This document shows positions 1-5,956 of a stretch of 5,956 bases of DNA, piece after piece. Source of the stretch: JAAUQA01 sp036351435. Its GTDB lineage: Bacteria; Pseudomonadota; Gammaproteobacteria; Competibacterales; Competibacteraceae. The stretch's first letter is position 1. Every line of letters begins with the position of its first letter. The notes beneath the pieces are model-generated. The model was not told the origin of the DNA and did no database searches. It worked only from the letters and a program-made list of their open reading frames with translations. The stretch spans positions 1-5,956 of the forward strand of contig JAZBPA010000192.1 in NCBI GenBank assembly GCA_036351435.1, read 5' to 3'. Both the position numbers and the translations under genes were made by a program.

Positions 1-586
1 CAACCAATGTGTTTCCATTGGCCATAACAGGCTGCAAGGCACATAGCACCTCCGCGGTAGCGATACCGCCTGCCCATAGGGTTTCCAGTCGCAAGGGATC
101 CAGCGAAAAAGGCGCGCGTGCGGCGGCGGCCATGTGCACATGCTTGAGGCTTTGCACATTGACCTGAGCACTTTGGAACGGATTCTGAAATCCCATAGCC
201 AATTGTTGCAGCGGAAAGAGCAATTCGAAATTGATCGGCAAGGTGATCGGTCCCGAGAGCAACATACCGTTGTTATCGAACACGTTGATCTCGACAGTGG
301 TTTGGGTGAAATTACCGAAGCGGACCTCGAACCCCACTGAATCGCGATAAGTCATCGGTAACCCGTTATTCGCCAGCAACAAGTTGGCAAATAGGTTTTG
401 TTCCAGATCGCCCCAGGTCACGGCAGTGAGTTGGGTGGGTTGCCCATCGGCACCCTTGATCACTTGAACGCCTAAGTTGTTCGACTGATTAGCACCCAGG
501 GCAGCCACCAGATAGGGATTAAGAAGATCGGTGATGGCTGCAGCGGTGGCGATTTTCGCACCGGTGGCGGTGGTGCTGACGATCGT

Positions 587-973
587 GAAGTTTTGCTGCG
601 GTTCGGACCAACGCACGGTGGTGGTTTCGCCATCATTGGGGAAAGCAGGTAGCGTCTGTTCCACGCTGACCCCGGCGAGAAAATCGACGCCTAAGGTAGT
701 GACCGCAAAGTTGACGCTGGCGAATTCCACTCCGTCAGCTAACGCCCTGAGGTTATGGACCCCGTCACCAATAGCGTTCCAATTGAAAGTCAAGCCGAAG
801 CCGTTGTTGTCATCCCCGCACACGCTCACTGTATCGCCGCGTTTGGTGCCATAGGCGGTTTGCCGCAGCGGTCCGCCGTCGATGCTGACTTCCACTTGGT
901 TGGCTTCGCACACCCAACCGCGAATCAGGCCAATGCCGCTTTCAAAGGAACCTTGGGCGGGCGATTCTAGGAA
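587..973 (-). repeat. Module copy 2 of the secreted protein (129 codons, intact)
   Basis: This copy begins FLESPAQ and ends WSEPQQNF, collinear with copy 1. Over the first 48 codons it differs from copy 1 in one residue but in about 26 synonymous codons. It keeps TGG (779-781) at the position of the amber in copy 1, and both Cys residues. Confidence 0.85.
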
Positions 974-1030
974 GGTACGCGGCAGGTTGGTAGGCGGATT
1001 GTCGGGGATGTCCACGGCGCTGACGAGCAC

Positions 1031-1417
1031 GAAGTTCTGCTGCGGTTCGGACCAGCGCAGCGTAATGTCATTACCTGCTGCGGGAAAATCATTGACACCG
1101 TATTCGCCGACCACGTCGGTTAGAAAATCGACCCCCAGGGTGGTGACGACAAAGTTGACGTTGGCGAACTCTATTCCGTCAGCTAGAGCGCGGAGATTGT
1201 GAACGCCGCTGTTGAGGCTGTTCTAGTTGAAGGTAAAACCGAAGCCGTTGTTGTCGTCCCCGCAGACAGCAGCTGTATCACCCCGTTTAGTCCCGTAAGC
1301 GGTCTGCCGCAATGGGCCACCGTCGATGCTCACTTCGACTTGGTTGGCTTCACAGACCCAGCCACGGATGAGGCCGATGCCGCTTTCGAATGAACCTTGG
1401 CTCGGAGATTCCAGAAA
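1031..1417 (-). repeat. Module copy 1 of the secreted protein (129 codons, contains the amber)
   Basis: This runs from FLESPSQ (F at 1415-1417) to WSEPQQNF (F at 1031-1033). The equivalent codons in copy 2 lie exactly 444 bases away, so the period is 148 codons, including a short unmatched linker (VLVSAVDIPDNPPTNLPRT). There is no length difference between copies. The amber is at 1223-1225. Confidence 0.85.
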
Positions 1418-1522
1418 TGATTGGGCGAGGGAAGGCGCACTTGCTCCTATGAAAAACAAGAGCAGCACACGGAAAAGGTGAACAAAGGAATGAAAAACTG
1501 ATTTATTAATTGTCATAGCAAG

Positions 1523-1528
1523 TCCCTC
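1523..1528 (-). promoter_or_regulatory. Ribosome binding site GAGGGA for the secreted repeat protein
   Basis: A purine-rich GAGGGA lies six bases before the ATG at 1514-1516. With the signal peptide that begins there, it fixes the start of the interrupted gene and shows that its initiation signals are intact. Confidence 0.65.
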
Positions 1529-1551
1529 TGAAACTCTTTAATACAAATCAC

Positions 1552-1568
1552 GCGCGTGATCAACGCGC
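1552..1568. promoter_or_regulatory. Perfect GC-rich inverted repeat upstream of the secreted protein gene (candidate operator)
   Basis: GCGCGT and ACGCGC flank a five-base GATCA spacer, a perfect dyad about 36-52 bases before the ATG. It could be a dimeric repressor site, or an RNA hairpin in the leader. No matching regulator is in the window. Confidence 0.3.
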
Positions 1569-1690
1569 TATCAACTAATTTCTTCTAGTGGATCGTAGCG
1601 GTGGGAGGCGTGATCATTGTTGTTCCGTCCACTTGAACCACTTCGACCGCTATCCGAGCAGGGTGCTCGGAGTCTATCAGGCAATGAAAC

Positions 1691-1720
1691 CTTATAATTT
1701 AGTACGTTATTGCGCCACAA
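1691..1720 (-). promoter_or_regulatory. Candidate sigma-70 promoter for the secreted repeat protein gene
   Basis: On the minus strand, TTGTGG (1715-1720) and TATAAG (1691-1696) are separated by 18 bases in an AT-rich stretch. They would start transcription near 1684 and give a leader of about 168 bases before the ATG at 1516. The match to consensus is moderate, and this call rests on pattern only. Confidence 0.3.
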
Positions 1721-1823
1721 AAAACTGGCAGCGCTCAGATGTTTTAACTGTTAATTACTATACTGCAGAGTGTGTTAGATTTCCATGAAATAAGTAGGTT
1801 AATCGTGTCGAGGCATGGGTGAG

Positions 1824-1844
1824 CGGCCCATTTGAAACGGGCCG
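1824..1844 (-). terminator. GC-rich hairpin 13 bases after the TAXI gene, possible terminator
   Basis: CGGCCC at one side and GGGCCG at the other form a six-pair all-GC stem with a nine-base loop. The position just after the last gene of the putative operon fits transcript termination or 3' protection. No U-tract follows on the minus strand (CTCACCC follows instead), so it is not a standard intrinsic terminator. Confidence 0.4.
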
Positions 1845-1857
1845 ACATCAGTATGGA

Positions 1858-2919
1858 TTAATTCACCAAAGCCACTCCTTGCTTCAATATCAACTGGTTC
1901 AGCAACAGCTTCTCCAATTCCTTGGAGATGTCCGTTTTAGAGCCCTTCGCTCCAGTTTCAGCTGATTGCGAACACGTATCCCGCTGCCAATTGCCTACTT
2001 CCGCATCCAGATCGACTTCATTCCATTTGGGGTGGCCGGTTTTTTTCAATTGATCGATATTGGCGCGAATGGCTTGACCGATTCCAGCCAAGTCTTGGCA
2101 GCGTTGTTGAAAATATGCACTGCGCTTGCTGGAGAAATCGAAACTCATTAATACCGCTTTAACCGCTATAGTGGACACTGGGGCACCGATCCACGGGTAA
2201 TCTTCGGGACCAATGCCACTCTCGGCGTATTCACGCAACATGATGGTGTCTTCCAGCGGTACGAAGTGGATATTGTCGAACAACGGGGCAAAATCGGGTT
2301 TTTCTTTCAAATTGCCCAGTGCGGTAAACAATGTGACCGGCTTTCCGGCCACATAAATCATCGCGTCCACCTCGCCTTTGAGCACCGCAACCGCTGCTTC
2401 TTTGGGCGGCATATACACCTGTTCGGCGGGTTCTACCCCGGTCATCTCTAATAGATTGGTTGAGGTTAACCAGTTGCCGCTCTCTTTTTCGCCGACAACT
2501 AGCCGTTTACCCTGCAAATCTTCAAATGTATTGATGGATTTGTTGGCAAACAGATGGACTTCTTCGTTGTAAAACGGAAAAATCAGCCGCAACCTTTTCG
2601 CTACCGTCTGCATTTCCGCACTTTTCGAGCGTTCCAGAAAACCCAGCACATCCGATTGTACGATGCCGAAAGCGGCGTTCTCGCGACTGTTGAGTCGTTT
2701 GATATTGTCAATCGAACCTTTCGAGTCCTTGACCAGAATATCGACCCCTTTGGGCTTAGCCACCTCGGCGATATTCTTACCGAATTGGTAATAAGTACCG
2801 GTCTTAGACCCGGTTACCATACCGACGCCTTCTTCGGCACCGGCAGGTGTCAGATAAAACAAACCGATGAGCAACAGCACAACAATTTTTATACGGGTTG
2901 AGATGGAGTAAGCATTCAT
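1858..2919 (-). CDS. TAXI-family TRAP transporter solute-binding protein (periplasmic)
   Basis: What is seen, in 353 residues: a signal peptide (RIKIVVLLLIGLFYL, residues 9-23, likely cleavage after AGA near 28); then MVTGSKTGTYYQFG (34-47), the TAXI counterpart of the family's G-x-Y-Y-x-x-G ligand loop; FGIVQSDV (84-91); and the second-lobe motif DLQGKRLVVGEKESG (134-148), followed by AAVAVLKGEVDAMIYVAGKP (175-194). Known: TAXI proteins are periplasmic binding proteins of tripartite TRAP transporters, usually near 320 residues, binding small organic acids such as glutamate or 2-oxoglutarate. This one has an extended C-terminal tail with a helix near 331-347 and two Cys (274, 316) that could form a disulfide in the periplasm. 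No DctQM-type permease gene is in the window. Its position behind srfC and the membrane linker suggests a sensing role rather than plain uptake, which is inference. The ligand cannot be predicted. Confidence 0.88.
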   Translation of the reverse strand: MNAYSISTRIKIVVLLLIGLFYLTPAGAEEGVGMVTGSKTGTYYQFGKNIAEVAKPKGVDILVKDSKGSIDNIKRLNSRENAAFGIVQSDVLGFLERSKSAEMQTVAKRLRLIFPFYNEEVHLFANKSINTFEDLQGKRLVVGEKESGNWLTSTNLLEMTGVEPAEQVYMPPKEAAVAVLKGEVDAMIYVAGKPVTLFTALGNLKEKPDFAPLFDNIHFVPLEDTIMLREYAESGIGPEDYPWIGAPVSTIAVKAVLMSFDFSSKRSAYFQQRCQDLAGIGQAIRANIDQLKKTGHPKWNEVDLDAEVGNWQRDTCSQSAETGAKGSKTDISKELEKLLLNQLILKQGVALVN

Positions 2920-2929
2920 TGCGGTTTTT

Positions 2930-2933
2930 CTCC
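2930..2933 (-). promoter_or_regulatory. Ribosome binding site GGAG of the TAXI protein gene
   Basis: A GGAG core lies ten bases upstream of the ATG at 2917-2919. The predicted signal peptide begins right at this ATG, which supports the start. The 71-base gap from the upstream stop shows no clear terminator or promoter, so the gene probably shares the srfC transcript. Confidence 0.5.
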
Positions 2934-2942
2934 GGGTTCCGC

Positions 2943-2990
2943 TTAAGGTTTACGGTTAAAGCTGGATTCCAGCTCTGCTACCAGGTCAGA
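2943..2990 (-). other. In-frame 15-codon continuation after the membrane protein's stop: third copy of the C-terminal repeat
   Basis: Directly after the TAA at 2991-2993 the same frame reads SDLVAELESSFNRKP and then reaches a second TAA at 2943-2945. The core DLVAELESSF matches the two repeats before the stop: DLAAELEKQL (residues 430-439) and ELEADLESQL (residues 444-453). The spacing is 14 then 15 codons, counting the stop as one. A matching repeat in frame is unlikely in a random spacer. I infer that the gene formerly ended, or by readthrough still partly ends, at 2943, making a 472-codon product if the ochre were a sense codon. Confidence 0.6.
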
Positions 2991-4361
2991 TTAGGGTTGC
3001 TTGAGTTGTGATTCCAGATCAGCTTCCAGCTCGGATTTACCTTGCAGTTGTTTTTCCAATTCAGCGGCCAAATCCGCCCCAGACGCTTTTTCCGGGTTGA
3101 TTTCGGCGGGCTGCGCTGGTTGTGAAGCGGATTCTGTTGGTGCCGTCACAGCCCGTGCAGGAGCCGGTTTTGACGTTACAGTAGGCGTTTCGGGTTCCGG
3201 TTCGGCTGTCGAGGTCGGCGACGGTTCCGTTACCACGACAGGTTCCGCTTCGACGGCAGGCGGCTCTGTATTCACTGCTTGTTCCGCGCTCACCGGCTCG
3301 GGAACAGCTTTTGATGAGGTTTCCGGCTCAGCAACAGGGGGTGATTCAGCAGTGGGGGATGCAGGGGATGTTGAGTCAGTTGCTGGCTGAGCGGTTTCCG
3401 TAACGGGGCTATCTGCTGATTCCGGTGGCGCAGGGGTTGGGGTTTCACTGCTGGGTAGAGCGAATTCTCCACTTGACTGGTTTTTAGTGTTCAGCCACCA
3501 CCAACCCACTGCACCGCCGATCAACAGCAGACCCAACACAGCAGCAATGCCAATAATTAAGCCCTTGCTCTTCGGTGGAGTCGTGTCAATAGCGAGCGGT
3601 TCTGCGGGTGGCGACTCGGGTACCCGCTCCTGTCCAGGCGTCACAGATTCTTCTGCTGCTGATGGCGTCGCCGTAATCGGTAGTGGTGGTGGTTGTTCCA
3701 CGGCAGGCGGCTGCTCAACCACTGACGATACTGGTAACGGCGGGGGTTCCTGGATCGACGTATCCGGTACTGGCGCAGATACAGGGATAGGTGGGGGTTG
3801 GGCCGGTTCGCGCGGCGACAGTTGATAATCCGATATTCCAATATCCGGTATCGTGATATCCGCGCTGTTCAGCACCGGTATTTTCTGTTCAAGCGGCTCA
3901 GGGTTAACTGGTGATACTTGCGGTGACTCCGGGGTGTTCGACGGTTCCGAGGCACGCTGAAGGGGTTGCGGATGAATCCGAGTCCCGCCTACCGGTTCGT
4001 GCTGGCCACCGGCGGTTTCTTCGACTTCCAGTTCCAACGGCCAGATCACCGTTGTCCGAACCGTTTCCGCTAGTCCTTCTCCACGCAATGCCAACTCATA
4101 CGGCATGTTCTCCAATTGATAGACTAGATCAGAACCGAGCACGAACTGCAGTGCTTCGCCGTTGTACCACGCCTCTTCCGGCGGCAACCAACACTCGGTG
4201 CCCTGCCAGCCATCAGCACCCAGATGGTTTACCGCATAACCTCTTCGGGACAACGAGAACTCCAGCGTTTCCAACCGCCCGGATAATCCTTGTAGGGTGA
4301 TAATGGCCTGCCCCAGAGGGCGGTTGGTGTCTTCCGCAATACGGATATCGAGATCGCTCAT
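2991..4361 (-). CDS. Single-pass membrane protein with N-terminal cytoplasmic domain and long Pro/Glu/Thr/Ser-rich outer segment; partner of SrfC
   Basis: I do not recognise a named family. What is seen, in 456 residues: residues 1-115 form a compact, strand-rich domain with few prolines (IRIAED, ITLQGLSGRLETLEFSL, then a Trp-rich part with WLPPEEAWYNGEA). Residues 116-265 are a proline-rich linker with repeated PPPLP or PPPIP motifs. Residues 267-290 are one hydrophobic helix ending in WWWLN and preceded by KSK. Residues 291-427 are low-complexity Pro/Ala/Glu/Thr/Ser. Residues 429-456 carry two short helical repeats with core [DE]-L-x-A-[DE]-L-E-x-x-L. The Lys residues before the helix, the lack of a signal peptide and the extended outer part suggest an N-in, C-out inner-membrane protein, by inference. 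The layout resembles TonB-like envelope linkers, but no TonB C-terminal domain is seen. It lies eight bases after srfC, so the two probably act together. The final TAA may be a recent truncation (see 2943-2990). Confidence 0.85.
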   Translation of the reverse strand: MSDLDIRIAEDTNRPLGQAIITLQGLSGRLETLEFSLSRRGYAVNHLGADGWQGTECWLPPEEAWYNGEALQFVLGSDLVYQLENMPYELALRGEGLAETVRTTVIWPLELEVEETAGGQHEPVGGTRIHPQPLQRASEPSNTPESPQVSPVNPEPLEQKIPVLNSADITIPDIGISDYQLSPREPAQPPPIPVSAPVPDTSIQEPPPLPVSSVVEQPPAVEQPPPLPITATPSAAEESVTPGQERVPESPPAEPLAIDTTPPKSKGLIIGIAAVLGLLLIGGAVGWWWLNTKNQSSGEFALPSSETPTPAPPESADSPVTETAQPATDSTSPASPTAESPPVAEPETSSKAVPEPVSAEQAVNTEPPAVEAEPVVVTEPSPTSTAEPEPETPTVTSKPAPARAVTAPTESASQPAQPAEINPEKASGADLAAELEKQLQGKSELEADLESQLKQP

Positions 4362-4369
4362 CGCCCCAT

Positions 4370-5956
4370 TTACCTCTGTGCTTCAAGCAAGGCCAACAAC
4401 TCACCGAGTTGCTGGTTGGCGGCGATATCCACATCGACACCGCCACGAAACCGGGCATTACGCTCCACTAGATCCAGAAATCCGCGAATCCAGTCCGTGT
4501 AATAAGTCTGGTCATAACTGGAGGGCCGTTCCTCTAATAGCGGACCGTTACGCGGTGCTACTCGCGGTTGAAATACTGGCCGTCCACTACCGGCCAGGGC
4601 AACCATGGGACGTTCAGAAACGGCGATCACATCATAGCCCAAATAATTGACGTAGCTATTGATCAAGTTGGCTGTCAAGCGGGCCGGCAGGGTCACCAAC
4701 TGTTGGAATTTCAGACGAAAACCGGTGGCCTCGCGCACCGCTTCGGTAATGCGGTCTTCCAATTGCAGGCGTTGTGCCCCGGCAATCAGTTCCTTGACGA
4801 ACTCCGCCATAATCCCGTCAGGAAATTTATAGTAATCGCACAGCGAACTGTTCCCGGCTAGATCCTGCAAGTCTTGCATCCATTCGCTTAGTGCTTCTTT
4901 GGCGAATAGGGCTGCGTCGTCCTGAAGTGCGGTAGCGGGTTCTGGTTCGCTGGCATCCACTAACCCGAGTAATTGCTGCATTTTGCTCTTATCGACGGCG
5001 GTGCCGATGCTGGGCGCATTGTTATCAGCATCATCCTCGGGCAGCCGGGTTTCGATGCGGTAATAAATGTCTGCCAATTCATCGCTGGCTACTTGTAGTT
5101 CGCGCAGCAGTTCGCCGAAGCGTTGCGCACCGGCACAGTCGATCAAATGGCGCGCCACTGACTGGGAGGCGGTCACTCGCTTGGTGAACTCCTGTTCTGG
5201 GTTATCGCTGATGTAGTAATGGCCGACATGCTCACTGATCTGCTCACGCAGGCGCTCCAATTGACCGTCGATTTGTTCACGTTTTAAAGCCGGATTACAT
5301 AATGGACGGAGATTTTCCGCCAGATAGGCAATACCGCCATCGTTGAGTGTGAAACCGGCGTCCCAAGCTTGCTGTGGCTCTCGGAAATGGCGGTTAGCCG
5401 TCGTATCGTTTAGAAACGCTGCGCGAAATGCGTCGATGCGTTTCGTCTCACTGGGCCGAATACCCAATTCCTGCCCTGCTTCGTTGTAGTCGAAGATATG
5501 TTTGGCTTTGAAATTGGGATTGCGAATCCAATAGCTGTTACGAAAACAGCCCTGAGTATCCCACTGTTGCGGCCAGTCGTGCTGTTTGCCGAAAAAATTC
5601 AGCAATGAGCTTTCCAGACGGGTAGTCCAACGCGCCTCCGGTGAACGCTCGCCAGCCTTTTCCTCAAACTCCATATCGAATTTGGTCAACACCAGAAACA
5701 GCGAGGTAGCTTGTCGCGCCCGTTGCTCGGGAGTGGCGCCGTGGGTGGAAACGATCCAGTCGTAGATCATCTCCGGCAGGCTTTTAACCTCTTGGTTGCT
5801 GGGACCGATGCACAGCAACATGCTGGTCAGTTCCTGCTCCGCGCAGTAGCGTTCGAACAGATAAGCGACCTTGCCGCGCAAAAACAGACTCTGTAAGGCA
5901 TCTGTCGTGCTTAGGAAATCGGGCAAATTCTTGATCTGTTCACGCGACCGAGCGCC
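4370..5956 (-). CDS. srfC: SrfC-family putative virulence factor / GTPase-like protein, C-terminal part (5' end outside window)
   Basis: What is seen: 528 codons stay open from the right edge to a TAA at 4370-4372. A TTG at 5924-5926 could look like a start, but the frame is open upstream of it (GARSREQIKN precedes), so the gene begins beyond the window. The segment FLVLTKFDMEF (TKFD at 5675-5686) follows a hydrophobic strand and fits a G4 motif ([NT]KxD) of P-loop GTPases. Just before it, LLCIGPSNQEVKSLP and a THG segment resemble what I recall of the SrfC family. The rest is mostly helical, with a Tyr/Trp-rich stretch (TYYTDWIRGFLDLVERNAR) close to the C-terminus. Known: SrfC (Virul_Fac, COG4458) is named from the Salmonella SsrB-regulated factors, is usually encoded beside SrfB, and is roughly 700-900 residues long. 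Inference: a cytoplasmic NTPase working with an upstream srfB outside the window. The P-loop and G3 motif would also lie outside. No frameshift or internal stop is visible. Confidence 0.85.
   Translation of the reverse strand, partial: GARSREQIKNLPDFLSTTDALQSLFLRGKVAYLFERYCAEQELTSMLLCIGPSNQEVKSLPEMIYDWIVSTHGATPEQRARQATSLFLVLTKFDMEFEEKAGERSPEARWTTRLESSLLNFFGKQHDWPQQWDTQGCFRNSYWIRNPNFKAKHIFDYNEAGQELGIRPSETKRIDAFRAAFLNDTTANRHFREPQQAWDAGFTLNDGGIAYLAENLRPLCNPALKREQIDGQLERLREQISEHVGHYYISDNPEQEFTKRVTASQSVARHLIDCAGAQRFGELLRELQVASDELADIYYRIETRLPEDDADNNAPSIGTAVDKSKMQQLLGLVDASEPEPATALQDDAALFAKEALSEWMQDLQDLAGNSSLCDYYKFPDGIMAEFVKELIAGAQRLQLEDRITEAVREATGFRLKFQQLVTLPARLTANLINSYVNYLGYDVIAVSERPMVALAGSGRPVFQPRVAPRNGPLLEERPSSYDQTYYTDWIRGFLDLVERNARFRGGVDVDIAANQQLGELLALLEAQR
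4373..4377 (-). promoter_or_regulatory. Ribosome binding site AGAGG inside the end of srfC
   Basis: The last sense codons of srfC (CAG AGG, then TAA) supply an AGAGG sequence whose 3' end is 11 bases before the ATG at 4359-4361. Only eight bases separate the two coding regions. The site is therefore covered by ribosomes finishing srfC, which suggests translational coupling and supports co-transcription. A second ATG at 4367-4369 opens only a three-codon frame (ATG GGG CGA TGA) and is not the start. Confidence 0.55.

Larger units (their letters stand above)
1..1516 (-). pseudogene. Secreted tandem-module protein interrupted by one amber codon; 3' end outside window
   Basis: What is seen: an ATG with a good ribosome site opens a signal peptide (hydrophobic LFRVLLLFFIGASAPSLAQ, cleavage near residue 32). 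A module beginning FLESPSQGSFESGIGLIRG follows, with GWVCEANQVEVSIDGG, AYGTKRGDT and CGDDNNGFGFTFN. Here the frame meets TAG at 1223-1225. Reading on in the same frame, no other stop occurs down to position 1 (about 407 further codons). The sequence completes the module (GVHNLRALADG, FVVTTLGVDFL, WSEPQQNF) and then repeats it almost identically. The second copy has Trp at the amber position (GFGLTFNWN), so a single G-to-A change explains the stop. After the modules, about 195 residues of unrecognised sequence follow (WGDLEQNLFANLLLANNG, GFEVRFGNF). Known, from memory: similar Ig-like modules, with the two Cys of WVC and VCGD and the HxxRALADG end, occur in secreted proteins of gammaproteobacteria. 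Alternatives are a sequence error or amber readthrough. As read, the product would be only 97 residues. Confidence 0.78.
1517..1857. other. 341-base intergenic region with hairpins, no gene found
   Basis: No convincing coding region exists here on either strand. The part 1680-1800 is AT-rich and holds the candidate promoter. A perfect seven-pair hairpin, CCGAGCA-3-TGCTCGG, lies at 1654-1670. Two inverted repeats that cross each other lie within 1587-1652, and a six-pair GC palindrome is at 1552-1568. Together these make a structured leader for the gene starting at 1516, or an undescribed small RNA or operator region. Confidence 0.5.

Noticed and set aside
531..1393. Plus-strand open frames over the tandem modules
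   Set aside because: They mirror the repeat on the opposite strand; the minus frame shows a signal peptide, a ribosome site and synonymous-site divergence, which prove the coding strand.
587..1417. Tandem repeat as a CRISPR array or mobile element
   Set aside because: The unit is 444 bases, coding and in frame, with no spacers, terminal inverted repeats or transposase.
1654..1670. Seven-pair hairpin as an intrinsic terminator
   Set aside because: No run of T follows on either strand and it lies about 190 bases from the nearest gene end; it is better kept as a leader hairpin.
1588..1788. 66-codon plus-strand frame in the intergenic region
   Set aside because: No ribosome site, no recognisable protein character, and it overlaps the inverted repeats; it reads as chance.
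3001..3472. Long open frames on the plus strand and in another minus frame across the Pro/Ser/Thr-rich region
   Set aside because: Low-complexity codons leave other frames open; the translations are Ser/Gly/Ala- or Pro/Leu/Gln-rich, without start signals or domain features, and overlap a well-supported gene.
5924..5926. TTG as the start of srfC
   Set aside because: The frame stays open to the window edge, and a GTPase-type protein would need its P-loop before the TKFD motif, so the true start must be outside.

Overview
All genes in this window lie on the minus strand, so transcription runs from high to low coordinates. The protein families suggest a gammaproteobacterium, perhaps an environmental, sulphur- or methane-oxidiser-like lineage. 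The taxon is inferred: there is no rRNA or marker gene here, and base composition looks close to 50% GC. I see no tRNA, rRNA, CRISPR array, transposase or integrase.

Region 4370-5956 holds the C-terminal 528 codons of a SrfC-family (Virul_Fac, COG4458) protein. The frame runs off the right edge, so its N-terminus lies outside the window. A TKFD motif fits a GTPase G4 motif. Eight bases after its stop comes a 456-codon gene (2991-4361) for an unnamed single-pass membrane protein. It has a compact N-terminal domain, a proline-rich linker, one membrane helix and a long Pro/Glu/Thr/Ser-rich outer segment. Seventy-one bases further on is a TAXI-type (TRAP transporter) periplasmic solute-binding protein (1858-2919). 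These three genes look like one operon. They could join a cytoplasmic SrfC NTPase, a membrane linker and a periplasmic ligand sensor, with no TRAP permease visible.

The 341-base gap 1517-1857 holds a hairpin after the TAXI gene, a candidate promoter, a leader with two crossing inverted repeats, and a GC-rich palindrome. This leads into a secreted protein gene (1-1516, running off the left edge). That protein carries two nearly identical 148-residue-period modules. A single in-frame amber codon interrupts the first module exactly where the second has Trp.

The most notable observations are two in-frame stops after which recognisable sequence continues. One is the amber at 1223-1225. The other is the ochre ending the membrane protein at 2991-2993, which is followed in the same frame by a third copy of a short C-terminal repeat and then a second stop. 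Either these are young nonsense mutations (or sequence errors), or some readthrough occurs.
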